From: Escarpia spicata
Lineage: Eukaryota > Annelida > Polychaeta > Sabellida > Siboglinidae
Assembly: GCA_963995525.1 (NCBI GenBank)
Contig: OZ023212.1
Coordinates: 15,754,775-15,818,774 of the forward strand
Direction of reading: 5' to 3'
Length of the DNA: 64,000 nt
In this document: positions 37,401-52,400 of the stretch, piece after piece
Position numbering within the stretch: position 1 is the stretch's first letter
Layout of the letters: every line of letters begins with the position of its first letter
The notes under the pieces: generated by a model
Seen by the model: the letters and a program-made list of their open reading frames with translations, nothing else
Database searches by the model: none
What the model was told of the DNA's origin: nothing
Program-made: the position numbers and the translations under genes

Positions 37401-40400
37401 AGGTCATTTTCGCCCAGTGCCGAGGGTGACCTTAATAGAGAGGTTTCACTGTACATTTACCATGTAGTGCCTTGCTAAGTCACATAGAGTGATATATGAA
37501 CACAAACAATATTCTGATTTTTTTCTAATTGACATTAATTTATATTACTCATCCTGTGAAGTGAATGCATTGATTAGACAGTAGAATTCAAATATTGTTT
37601 TTAAAACTATAAAATAATATAATAATCATATTTGTTTTGAGGCTCTTTTCTGAAAACAATGTCTTCAAAATGCAATGCAAATACAACATTTTTTATATTT
37701 AGTTTACTATGGCATGCTAAGCCAAACCTACCAAGAATCCATACAAATTCAGGAGCCAATGTAGGTATTAGTTCCATGGATAATTTTACAGTGATTTACA
37801 AAACAGGTGAATAATTATAATAGTGACAGTTCTTATAAAATATTTTGTTAATATAAAACTAAGCAAAAATTCTAAAATGGTCTTAACGAGAGACGGAGTG
37901 CATCAGTTACTCTGCTAGATTCCACACATTACGAATGTCCTAACATTTAGTTACCAAGAAATATCAACATATGTCTATGCCATACACACCGTGATCTAAT
38001 CCTTCATGGCTTATCCTCCTACGATTACAGTTAAAAACTACTGCTACTCTTCAGTTGTAAGATGAATTAGACACCTAAATTTGTAATAAATGCAAATGTT
38101 TATAATAAAATAACAAAAGTGACACAAAAGTTAATCGTAACGTGCGATACTCACCGCTGGAGTGGTTGGTTCAGCATTCACCACACGTCCGAGCTGAAAG
38201 AGTCATCACCAAACACTTACAGGCTAACAACTCATTTTGCATGGAACAACAAGTCAGTGTTTGGCAAGTTTGAAGTCAGGATTCTGAACATTCCACTGCA
38301 CAAAAATGATGGCAGACATAAGTGAATAATGTACGAAATCGAGGAATAATGAGGATTGCATAGATAAATAAATGTCACATCAGAGGACACTCAAAATTGT
38401 GTGATCCCAGAAAGGTGGTGACATTTGTCCAATAATAATAATAATAATAATAATCTTTATTTTATATAGCGCCATATCCATAGCGTTCATAGCGCTTTAC
38501 ATAAAACTAAAATATCAATAGTAAACATTAAACAAATTAAATATAAAAGTAAAAACAATTAAGATAGTAATGCCGTGTAAACATCAATAGATTAAAAAGA
38601 AAACAATTATCATGGTAAAGTAAGTAGTTAAAACGTTCTTTCTGCTGTTAAGAAGATCAAGATAAAAATATGAATAACTTAGAATAAAAATGTTTCTGTG
38701 GTCTTTCAAGCAGAATACGCCATAATGAAAAGGTAAGTTTTTAAGGCTGCCTTGAAGGATTGCAGGGAGGCTTTGGAAGTAACAGTAGTTGGTAGATTAT
38801 TCCATACTGTAGCGGCAGCGTGAACGAATGAGCATTCACCAGCTTTGGTTTGGGCTCTTTCAACAACAATGTTATTACCATCAGCAGAACGGAGATGTCT
38901 GGCTGGTTTGTAAGGTGACACAAGTGACTGCATATAAGGTGGCGATAGTTCAGCATTTAACGCCTTCTACGTGAGTTCAGCTATTTTAGTGATAGTAGTC
39001 CAAGTGATACAGAACATTATACAAATGTTATATAACACTATTTGTGTTCTGATGTCTGCTCAGCTTTACAATGACACTGTGATGGGGGGAGTTGGATGTT
39101 AAACGTTATTTCGATAGACTTTCCCTCCAGCATTACATCACACTTTCAGGGGGTGGGATGTGTCAAATATTCTAGATAAATAGTGGTAAGTAATTTTGAA
39201 AGGCCGTCTTATCAGGTGAGCTTTGCAGAGAAATTGTAACTGAATAAAGAGTGTCATAGAGCGAGACAACACTAGCGCCACCTACCAAGACTAGTCTCCA
39301 GCCTTGACTCGCCCGCACAAACATCTCGTCCGTGCTGATGATGTAAACCATCGAACCAACTGGGAGGGCATAGGTAAGCTTCACCATCTCAATCTCTGTC
39401 CGGAATGTAATCGCCTGCAAACAAGTAGAAAAAAAACATAAAATTTATTTCATGATTGTAAAAGTAAAGGTAAGTTCTTATATAGCGCAGTATCCAGTCC
39501 TCAGGACTGCTCAAAGCACTTTACATTTTTATATTGTTAATGGTATCACAAAGAATTCGCAATCTATAATTTGTAATATGCTAACTTGGAGTTTGGTAAG
39601 TGTAAACTGGTATATGAATATTTTGTCAAAGAAAATATAAGGCAATTATTTCATCATAGAATAATTAACAATATTATGATCGGCGGCCAACATATGATGC
39701 ATTTTACAATGGAATTCTTAATAATATAAATAAATCAATTAAATTAATCAAATTACCCTTTATGCAACACACAAGCAAAACAGAAAAGGTGGCATTGTTC
39801 AAATTGTCCTTACAAATCAAATCACCATTCATTTTTAAACTAAAAAAGTTAAATTAAAAATATACGTAAAATAACAACTCACTCCAACTGGTTGGCTCTG
39901 CCCGTCGATGCTGTTTCCCGGCCGACCCGACTCTCCGGGGGGTCCAGGGGGCCCGGGTGGACCAGGGGGGCCATAAACTGGTTTCTCTATATTGTTAGGG
40001 TAGCTAGACTGGGAGAAACCTGGTAGTCCGGGGGGTCCAGGGAGTCCAGGGATACTTGGACCGGGGGGACCGGGTGGCCCGGGGGGACCCTAGGAGGTAC
40101 AGAAATGATACAATGCGATACATTTCTATCACATCAAAATCCATGGAATCCTGAGTTCAGTGCAACAAGTAAAAATGAGACCAGAGACCAGGTTTGCATC
40201 TCTTGAATATTACTTCATCTCGGACATTATTTTATGTAGTAAATATTTAGATATTTAATCATTTATTATATTTTATTATACTTATTTATTTGTATTTTTA
40301 ACTTATTTAATTTCACTGCATATCTGTGTCAGTACAAGTTTGTTTTTAACTTGAAAGGAAAACATATTTGTATAAAATTACACAGTGTCAATATGTAAAT

Positions 40401-43400
40401 GTCATACATTTGTTTGTATTTTGTTGCTATAGATTGCAAAGTGGGATTGCTTATTCTCAAATTTGTATTTAACATGATTTAATCAGATTGAACCTAGATG
40501 GCATATGGACAACAAAGTCATTGTCTTCTCAAGAGTCATACAATTATTGGAATAAAGACATCCTTACGAGAATCATTTACACTACATTTTAGAGAAAAGT
40601 ACCTCATAGTTTAAAATGCAAGGAACAAAAAAATGGATAGCTGTCTTTATTCACTGCTTCAACCATCTTTGCCAAGAAAGGATTATTACATGGCTTCCTT
40701 CGAGCATCTGTGAGTTAGCAGTGATATACTCACCCGCACCGGATGGGCGTACGGATCCTGTATATCCTCCCATATTCTGCCTGGGGGTGTTGGGGGTCCA
40801 GGCAACCCCATCTCACCCTTCTGTCCATGTTCACCCTGGACAGAAACAATAACCACTATAAGTGCAGCTAAGCAACAATTTTACACACCAGTTTTTGACT
40901 GACAATACTATTTTCACTCGCGTATGTTTCACATGCTTAGTTTACATTATTTCATGCATAATTTACAGACAAAAAAACAAAGTACATTTAAAATGGTGAT
41001 TTCGCACTCAAATATTTGTGTAGGGACTTCTTGAAGGTAGTAACAGAAGGGCTGTTTTGAAGTGTGTAAGACAGGCATCACCTGAACTACCTGTGGACAT
41101 CTGACAGGAGACGACATACTGATATGTAGACAAATATGTAAGAGGCTATATTAAATTTGATAAACTCACCTTGGTTCCTGGTAGGCCGTCCTTTCCATCT
41201 CTCCCTGCCACCCCGTCACGCCCTGACCCTCCACTGCCATCCCCCGGCTCACCCTTCTGACCCCGTGAAGCTGTCAGATATGCATACCGGTGGTCAACAA
41301 CCAGCTTTATGTCACATACACACAACAATGCCAACACGTTTATAAAACTTAAAAAGTCACTCGTATTTACTCAAACATGAAACCCAATTCCCATCAACAT
41401 CCTTGTATTAGCTGCAACTTCTGTCTGTATTCAGAGCAATGTCTGTTTCATGGCAGAAGCCACTATAACAGTGGAGCGCAGTGGTGCAGTGGCTAGAGCC
41501 TCGGACTGTTGACTGAGAGACGTCTACGTTGCTCCAGTTCACTCAGCTGTATGAATGAGTACCTGGCTATAGACACTGGTAGATATTTTGTATGAATAGT
41601 CTTTGCACATTAATTGCAGCATGGTTGGATGTTTCCCAGAGAAGTTGCGAGGGTGTTCGATTGAACAGGTCTGCCAGGGAGTAAAGTGTTAAGCTCTTTG
41701 AACAGACCCGAGGACTGGATACTGCGCTATATAAGAACTGCCATTTTGCTTAATTATGCCACAGGCTGAAAAGAGATGTATTTAATGTGAAGTAGTGTTT
41801 CCTGCGTAGCTATATGACCGGAGTGATGGGTGTGTCAGGGCAGCCAAATTACTCTTGTGTAATGAGACACATTGCGGTAGTTCTATATTGAAACCAATCA
41901 GCGAACCAGGAATGGGCCCTATTTAAACAATAGTGGAGTATTTGGTAATATGCATCAGTAAAAAAGGAAGCTGAACCCTTACCAGCAAACCCTGGAGGCC
42001 CCCGGGGTCCCATGGTTCCTGACTCTCCTTTCTCTCCCGTCAGGCCTGTCAGACCCTGAAACACATCAAACAAGGGTTACCAACTCCAGATGGCAGTCGG
42101 ACAATAATAATAATAAGGTAACTTCTCTTGTGCCTAAATCCTCGGAAACTAAGCTCTGTGGCGCGATCAATACAAAAGGATTAATCAATATCAGAATCGA
42201 TAAGCCATATTAAAGTCACCAACGGATCGATACACCAGGAAGCTAAGATGGATATGCAAGGTTACAAAGGTTTTAAGTTTTTAAATGACGGCAAAATTGT
42301 ATATTTTCAACTGATCTAACACTAAGAGGGAGCATATGCCAGAGAGTTGGTGCAGCAACAGAAAATGCCCTAGTTCCAATGTTAGTGTTGACTCTAGGAA
42401 CAAAAAATAAATCAGAACTAGATAATCGAAGCTGGATAGGCTTTTTTTATAGGAGTATGTAATGAATATAAATATGCTGGTTGCTTACATGAAAGTGCCC
42501 GGTAGGTAATGGTACATATCTTTAAAATAATATGATATTGGACAGGAAGCCAGTGCAGACTTCAGAAAAGGCACTTAGAGAGAAAAACCACGGAGACCAA
42601 GTCACAACCGTAGCTAAGCAATTCTGTACACATTGTTAACTAGTGAAAAGGGGAATTGCAATAAGTAATTGATAGATCCACTATGTCACATTCTCCTTCC
42701 AACCAGCTCCATCACCCTTAACTAAAATGTCACCATCAACGTGAAGTATTGTGCATTCACCCCTCCTATCTACACTTTCATTCTCCTTCACATTCACCCT
42801 TCCTATCTACCCTTTCGTTCTCCTTCATTCACCCCCTCCTATCTACCCATTCATTCTCCTTCATTCACACCTCCTATCTACCCTTTCATTCTCCTTCACA
42901 TTCACCCATCCTATCTACCCTTTCATTATTGTTCACATTCACCCCTCCTATCTACCCTTTCATTTTCCTGCACATTCACCCTTACCATTCACTCCTTCCA
43001 TGTACCCCTCACCCTATGCACCTACTTGTTCTCCTTTCTCTCCAGGGACCACGATCCTGCCGTCAATGTGGAGGACCTTGCCGACGGGACCCGGTGGTCC
43101 AGGAGGACCTGGGTCTCCCTTCCTGCCCACGCCCGGGGGTCCAGGCACTCCGGGGGGACCACGGAACCCTGGCTGGCCCTGTCAACACATCCACGGTGAC
43201 ATGACATTCCTCAGGTACCAGATGGTCAACACAGCAATACCACTGCAACTTCTAGTTTACATGCTACTAGCTGCCAGTTGTTAAAGTAGCAGTAAATGTA
43301 TATTTTGTAGCTAAAAGCAGTGCCTGAAATTAGCCAAAAATGGGCCAATACGTCTATATGTGACCCCGGCTGACCAAATGAGTGGTAAGTCGAAAAAATT

Positions 43401-46400
43401 GTAACATTGTTTTCTTACATCCTTGTAAAGGTTTGGTAGGGTGCTTTACTCGGTTTCAAAAAATATGACTGCTACACAAATTTGCAAAGTTATGGAGCAT
43501 TGAACATGGTAGGGATCAAAAAGTGAAAATTAAGAAAACGGCTGTTGAAGTTTTACATTATATATGCAAATGGATTGCGTGGAAATATTACATGCACGAC
43601 ATTCAAATGTGGCACACAGTATGTAATATGTATGTTATGTTGTAATGATACACTGGAAGTACAAATGTGCTGCTACAAAGACTTATCAAGTTATGCCAGA
43701 TTATGTCTTCATGTGTAAAACTAAGAGGACAGATTATTTGAGAGCAAAAGGTAGACTCACTGTTTGACACAGTTTAAAACCTACAGGCAACTGTCCAGTT
43801 TAACAGGAGTCTAGTGGCTTAATGATGTCTGTTGACACAAGCTATTGCCAGTGACCAATTACACATTAGTCACAGTTTCCATCAAACAATAGCAGGCAGA
43901 GAATCTTAGCTCCACAGCTGGGTGTAATACACAACCAGAGCCACCACTGATTCATGGTCAAGTAGATTAGCTCAATGCACCAACTAAGGCAATACACAAC
44001 ACTGTGAGTGACAGTGTCCAGAGTGAGGCCTAAGCAGTGTCCTCATTGCTAAACAGATCAATTAAACCTGCCAAGTGGGTGACATTCTGCACAAGTGTTC
44101 ATTAATCCTTAGTGATTGTTCAGAACACCAGACTGACCACATACCTAAACAAAGCGAATGTAATAGGTGAAGAACAGGCAGTGTTCAAATGGGGTATTGG
44201 TTGAATTGTATTTGTCTCGACGCAAAAGGCTTTATTGTGCCTTCATCGATTATAAGAAAGCATTTGATTTAGTAGACCGGTCCTCCCTGTGGCCTAAGAT
44301 AATTTCATGCGGTATTAATGGTATTGTGTTGAAAGATGTATACAACATGTAAAAAAATGCTAAATCATGTATAAATCAGGGCCAGGCTGTGTCAGCCTTC
44401 TTCTCATGTGATGTATAGGTATGGCAAGGAGAAAACTTGTGTCTTTTGTTATTTGCTATTTACCTGAATCATTTTGAACACTGTTAGTCACAATTATAAC
44501 GGACTTGACATGGCAGCTGGTGAAATTTACAACAACCTTAGGGATGATGATGTAGAAAATGTATGTTCTACTATATGTTGATGACACTAGAATGATTCAA
44601 TCAAATACAGTTTTCTTGCTTGTGTATAGCGGAACTATGTCAACTCTTCTAATGGTTGACATTTGGTTGTTTTAGGTGTCAACTATATTGTGAATCTGTA
44701 ATTATTAGTCTATATTGATACAATTGATTTACACAGTACCATGTCTACACAAGGCATGGCAAGCATAAACAGAACAGTAGAATGCATTTGATATCAATAA
44801 AGTGTAGGATATTTTACTCCAGTTGTCCAGAATATAAATTTTCTATGTTTGTCACCTTCAGGTGACAGAATATTAATTTTCTATGTTTGTCACCTACATG
44901 TTTCTACAGACAATACATCTTTAACCAATAGACACCACAGTCACACCATTTTATAATAATTAAATGAACATCAAAATAAACAGAACTTGCAATTATAGAA
45001 AATCAATAGTTTTGAAGATAAAAAGTGTTAGGCAACTGTTCAGTCTAACAGGGGTTAAGTGTGTCTACTCTGCCTGGGCTCTGTGACCAATTAAAGATTA
45101 GTCAAGGTCTCAATGGAACAGTAGCACTAGGCTGCAGAGCTTAGTCATGGTGCTGACTTTGTGGCACATTAAACAAAATCTACTGTTGGGGGTGGTCTCA
45201 AGGGCCCTTCTCAAAACCACATCACTAGATAATGTAAAACTTTTACACTTTGGGGGTCCCTTAGAATGATTCAATCAAATACAGATTTCTTGTATATAGT
45301 GGCAGCACCCTAAGATACATCTAAGCAAAATTAGAAAAAAAAGTTGCTGAACAGTTTTTGAAAAAATAGGCCAAATGTTACATTTTTACCAGTTTTGGGG
45401 TTCTTGGAGGCCCTAGGGAGCCCTTAAAATGATTCAATTAAATACAGATTTCTCGGGCATAGTGGCAGTGCCCTAAGATATGTCTATGCAAAATTAGAGA
45501 AGTTGCTGAACGGTTTCTGAGATACAGCAGCTAACGGCGGACAGCGGACGCAGAGTGATGGCAATAGTCCCAAAGGACAAAAAATTAACTGGCCCAGATA
45601 TGTTTAACTGATCAATTTTGAACTGGCCCTGTTGAATTTGAACTGGTGTGACTAATTTACAATCCACATTTCCATTTTTCCACATTCTTTAATCACACAC
45701 GTGAATGTCTATCATTTGAATTTTACATGTAAATACATAAGATATTAAACAGTAATAATTTTAACATTAACTATATTTACATTAACATACATTAACATAA
45801 TATAACTTTGCATTGCATATATATATATATATATATATGCATAAATAAATAATTTAAATTAGACTTGAAAATGTAGAAACATGTATGTAGGCACACTATA
45901 ATAATAAAGTGCAAATTATAAAATAATATTTTAAATTACCAAATTAGCCTATAATAATAATAAATATTGTTCCAAATGTATGTCCTGATTGTTCAAACTC
46001 TGCCCAAAGCTAGTACTTGTATTTAACTGTATTACTGTTGCACTCAGATGCATGTGTACAGTACATTTGTCACTTCTTTTTAGGTGTTTCCAGGTATATT
46101 TGCTAAGTGACACCACCAAACTACGTGGCCTTCACCTTGCCGATGTTGGTCATGTTACGAAATACATTTTTGTAACCAGTCAAATTTGAATTTAGGCCAT
46201 ATTTAGTTGTAGATAAAGAACAAAAGGTATGGGTAACTCTGACCTACAACCGAGACAACTTCCAAAACACTGTAAACTTGAGTCCAAAGAACACAGCAAA
46301 ACTATGAAAAATGGCATCCAGTCTGACTCTTGGCTATGGCACCAATGTTTAGACTTGGCGTTCTTTGGCTTTGCTATTGAATGCAACCATTCGCATGATA

Positions 46401-49400
46401 AGTTTTGATGAACTATTGTTGAATTATTACCAAAGTTGCGTTTACCGTCTCCTATAACTGTGTCGGGTCTAAGAATTCTAACGAACTGTACATCGGATGC
46501 AGCCTAGCCGTGTCCACCGAGATAAACCGGTGGCGTTGGTGAACCGGCGGTGTCGGGCCGATAACTTGAGCATTTTGGTGAATTGATTCAGCATGACAGA
46601 TTTTTAATCAGCAGTCGCCGATTCAAAGGCCTTAATTTCGAACACTGCTTAAAGCAGTCGAACTCGTACACAACACAACAGATGAGAATAATAATAAAAT
46701 AGCCCACAATAAGTAGTATGAGAGGAATTAATAAAATATTAAAAGGAAAAATGAGAAGATCTAGAAGTTTTGTTACTTTACTATGCAACAGTACGTCCAT
46801 GGTGAAGAATTCAGCCACAATCTAATTACTGCAGAAAAGCTGTATATTCATTTGAGTGACTCACACATCCCTTCAATGGCTACACAGACAATCTGTGTTG
46901 AATATAGCACCACAGTAACTCACACGTCCCTTCAGTGGCTACACAGACAATCTGTGTTGAATATAGCACCACAGTAACTCACACGTCCCTTCAGTGGCTA
47001 CACAGACAATCTGTGTTGAATATAGCACCACAGTAACTCACACGTCCCTTCAGTGGCTACACAGACAATCTGTGTTGAATATAGCACCACAGTAACTCAC
47101 ACGTCCCTTCAGTGGCTACACACACACAATCTGTGTTGAATATAGCACCACAGTAACTCACACGTCCCTTCAGTGGCTACACACACACAATCTGTGTTGA
47201 ATATAGCACCACAGTAACTCACACGTCCCTTCAGTGGCTACACAGACAATCTGTGTTGAATACAGCACCACAGTAACTCACACATCCCTTCAGTGGCTAC
47301 ACAGACAATCTGTGTTGAATATAGCACCACAGTAACTCACACGTCCCTTCAGTGGCTACACAGACAATCTGTGTTGAATATAGCACCACAGTAACTCACA
47401 CGTCCCTTCAGTGGCTACACACACAATCTGTGTTGAATATAGCACCACAGTAACTCACACGTCCCTTCAGTGGCTACATACACAATCTGTGTTGAATATA
47501 GCACCACAGTAACTCACACGTCCCTTCAGTGGCTACACAGACAATCTGTGTTGAATATAGCACCACAGTAACTCACACGTCCCTTCAGTGGCTACATACA
47601 CAATCTGTGTTGAATATAGCACCACAGTAACTCACACGTCCCTTCAGTGGCTACACACACACAATCTGTGTTGAATATAGCACCACAGTAACTCACACGT
47701 CCCTTCAGTGGCTACACACACAATCTGTGTTGAATATAGCACCACAGTAACTCACACGTCCCTTCAGTGGCTACACACACACAATCTGTGTTGAATACAG
47801 CACCACAGTAACTCACACGTCCCTTCAGTGGCTACACAGACAATCTGTGTTGAATATAGCACCACAGTAACTCACACGTCCCTTCAGTGGCTACACACAC
47901 ACAATCTGTGTTGAATATAGCACCACAGTAACTCACACGTCCCTTCAGTGGCTACACAGACAATCTGTGTTGAATACAGCACCACAGTAACTCACACGTC
48001 CCTTCAGTGGCTACACAGACAATCTGTGTTGAATATAGCACCACAGTAACTCACACGTCCCTTCAGTGGCTACACACACACAATCTGTGTTGAATATAGC
48101 ACCACAGTAACTCACACGTCCCTTCAGTGGCTACACAGACAAACTGTGTTGAATACAGCACCACAGTAACTCACACATCCCTTCAGTGGCTACACAGACA
48201 ATCTGTGTTGAATATAGCACCACAGTAACTCACACGTCCCTTCAGTGGCTACACACACACAATCTGTGTTGACTATAGTACCACAGTAACTCTCACGTCC
48301 CTTCAATGGCTACACAGACAATCTGTGTTGAATACAGCACCACAGTAACTCACACATCCCTTCAGTGGCTACACAGACAATCTGTGTTGAATATAGCACC
48401 ACAGTAACTCACACGTCCCTTCAGTGGCTACACACACAATCTGTGTTGAATATAGCACCACAGTAACTCACACGTCCCTTCAGTGGCTACACACACACAA
48501 TCTGTGTTGAATATAGCACCACAGTAACTCACACGTCCCTTCAGTGGCTACACACACACAATCTGTGTTGAATACAGCACCACAGTAACTCACACGTCCC
48601 TTCAGTGGCTACACAGACAATCTGTGTTGAATATAGCACCACAGTAACTCACACGTCCCTTCAGTGGCTACACACACACAATCTGTGTTGAATATAGCAC
48701 CACAGTAACTCACACGTCCCTTCAGTGGCTACACAGACAATCTGTGTTGAATACAGCACCACAGTAACTCACACGTCCCTTCAGTGGCTACACAGACAAT
48801 CTGTGTTGAATATAGCACCACAGTAACTCACACGTCCCTTCAGTGGCTACACACACACAATCTGTGTTGAATATAGCACCACAGTAACTCACACGTCCCT
48901 TCAGTGGCTACACAAACAAACTGTGTTGAATACAGCACCACAGTAACTCACACACCCCTTCAGTGGCTACACAGACAATCTGTGTTGAATATAGCACCAC
49001 AGTAACTCACACGTCCCTTCAGTGGCTACACACACACAATCTGTGTTGACTATAGTACCACAGTAACTCTCACGTCCCTTCAATGGCTACACAGACAATC
49101 TGTGTTGAATACAGCACCACAGTAACTCACACATCCCTTCAGTGGCTACACAGACAATCTGTGTTGAATATAGCACCACAGTAACTCACACGTCCCTTCA
49201 GTGGCTACACAGACAATCTGTGTTGAATATAGCACCACAGTAACTCACACGTCCCTTCAGTGGCTACATACACAATCTGTGTTGAATATAGCACCACAGT
49301 AACTCACACATCCCTTCAGTGGCTACACAGACAATCTGTGTTGAGTACAGCACCACAGTAACTCACACGTCCCTTCAGTGGCTACACAGATAATCTGTGT

Positions 49401-52400
49401 TGAATATAGCACCACAGTAACTCACACGTCCCTTCAGTGGCTACATACACAATCTGTGTTGAATATAGCACCACAGTAACTCACACGTCCCTTCAGTGGC
49501 TACACAGACAATCTGTGTTGAATACAGCACCACAGTAACTCACACGTCCCTTCAGTGGCTACACAGACAATCTGTGTTGAATATAGCACCACAGTAACTC
49601 ACACGTCCCTTCAGTGGCTACATACACAATCTGTGTTGAATATAGCACCACAGTAACTCACACGTCCCTTCAGTGGCTACACACACACAATCTGTGTTGA
49701 ATATAGCACCACAGTAACTCACATGTCCTTTCAGTGGCTACACACACAATCTGTGTTGAATATAGCACCACAGTAACTCACACGTCCCTTCAGTGGCTAC
49801 ACACACACAATCTGTGTTGAATATAGCACCACAGTAACTCACACGTCCCTTCAGTGGCTACACACACACAATCTGTGTTGAATACAGCACCACAGTAACT
49901 CACACGTCCCTTCAGTGGCTACACAGACAATCTGCGTTGAATACAGCACCACAGTAACTCACAAGTCCCTTCAATGGCTACACAGACAATCTGTGTTGAA
50001 TATAGCACCACAGTAACTCACACGTCCCTTCAGTGGCTACACACACACAATCTGTGTTGAATATAGCACCACAGTAACTCCCACGTCCCTTCAGTGGCTA
50101 CACAGACAATCTGTGTTGAATACAGCACCACAGTAACTCACACGTCCCTTCAGTGGCTACACACACACAATCTGTGTTGAATATAGCACCACAGTAACTC
50201 ACACGTCCCTTCAGTGGCTACACAGACAAACTGTGTTGAATACAGCACCACAGTAACTCACACATCCCTTCAGTGGCTACACAGACAATCTGTGTTGAGT
50301 ATAGCACCACAGTAACTCACACGTCCCTTCAGTGGCTACACACACACAATCTGTGTTGAATATAGCACCACAGTAACTCACACGTCCCTTCAGTGGCTAC
50401 ACAGACAATCTGTGTTGAATACAGCACCACAGTAACTCACACATCCCTTCAGTGGCTACACAGACAATCTGTGTTGAATATAGCACCACAGTAACTCACA
50501 CATCCCTTCAGTCGCTACACAGACAATCTGTGTTGAATATAGCACCACAGTAACTCACACGTCCCTTCAGTGGCTACATACACAATCTGTGTTGAATATA
50601 GCACCACAGTAACTCACACGTCCCTTCAGTGGCTACACAGACAATCTGTGTTGAGTACAGCACCACAGTAACTCACACGTCCCTTCAGTGGCTACACAGA
50701 CAATCTGTGTTGAATATAGCACCACAGTAACTCACACGTCCCTTCAGTGGCTACATACACAATCTGTGTTGAATATAGCACCACAGTAACTCACACGTCC
50801 CTTCAGTGGCTACACAGACAATCTGTGTTGAATACAGCACCACAGTAACTCACACGTCCCTTCAGTGGCTACACAGACAATCTGTGTTGAATATAGCACC
50901 ACAGTAACTCACACGTCCCTTCAGTGGCTACACACACACAATCTGTGTTGAATATAGCACCACAGTAACTCACACGTCCCTTCAGTGGCTACACACACAC
51001 AATCTGTGTTGAATATAGCACCACAGTAACTCACACGTCCCTTCAGTGGCTACACACACAATCTGTGTTGAATATAGCACCACAGTAACTCACACGTCCC
51101 TTCAGTGGCTACACACATACAATCTGTGTTGAATATAGCACCACAGTAACTCACACGTCCCTTCAGTGGCTACACAGACAATCTGTGTTGAATATAGCAC
51201 CACAGTAACTCACACGTCCCTTCAGTGGCTACATACACAATCTGTGTTGAATATAGCACCACAGTAACTCATACGTCCCTTCAGTGGCTACACACACAAT
51301 CTGTGTTGAATATAGCACCACAGTAACTCACACATCCCTTCAGTGGCTACACACACACAATCTGTGTTGAATATAGCACCACAGTAACTCACACGTCCCT
51401 TCAGTGGCTACACACACACAATCTGTGTTGAATATAGCACCACAGTAACTCACACGTCCCTTCAGTGGCTACACAGACAATCTGTGTTGAATATAGCACC
51501 ACAGTAACTCACACGTCCCTTCAGTGGCTACACAGACAATCTGTGTTGAATATAGCACCACAGTAACTCACACGTCCCTTCAGTGGCTACACACACACAA
51601 TCTGTGTTGAATATAGCACCACAGTAACTCACACGTCCCTTCAGTGGCTACACAGACAATCTGCGTTGAATACAGCACCACAGTAACTCACAAGTCCCTT
51701 CAATGGCTACACAGACAATCTGTGTTGAATATAGCACCTCAGTAACTCACACGTCCCTTCAGTGGCTACACAGACAATCTGTGTTGACTATAGCACCACA
51801 GTAACTCACACGTCCCTTCAGTGGCTACACAGACAATCTGTGTTGAATATAGCACCACAGTAACTCACACGTCCCTTCAGTGGCTACACACACACAATCT
51901 GTGTTGAATACAGCACCACAGTAACTCACACGTCCCTTCAGTGGCTACACAGACTATCTGTGTTGAATATAGCACCACAGTAACTCACACGTCCCTTCAG
52001 TGGCTACACAGACAATCTGTGTTGAATATAGCACCACAGTAACTCACACGTCCCTTCAGTGGCTACACACACACAATCTGTGTTGAATACAGCACCACAG
52101 TAACTCACACGTCCCTTCAGTGGCTACACAGACTATCTGTGTTGAATATAGCACCACAGTAACTCACACGTCCCTTCAATGGCTACACAGACAATCTGTG
52201 TTGAATATAGCACCACAGTAACTGACACATCCCTTCAGTGGCTACACACACAATCTGTGTTGAATATAGCACCACAGTAACTCACACGTCCCTTCAGTGG
52301 CTACACACACACAATCTGTGTTGAATATAGCACCACAGTAACTCACACGTCCCTTCAGTGGCTACACAGACAATCTGTGTTGAATATAGCACCACAGTAA

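Noticed and set aside
42741..43284. Three overlapping plus-strand frames of 150-177 codons
   Set aside because: They result from the 37-bp minisatellite together with the antisense of collagen exon 11.
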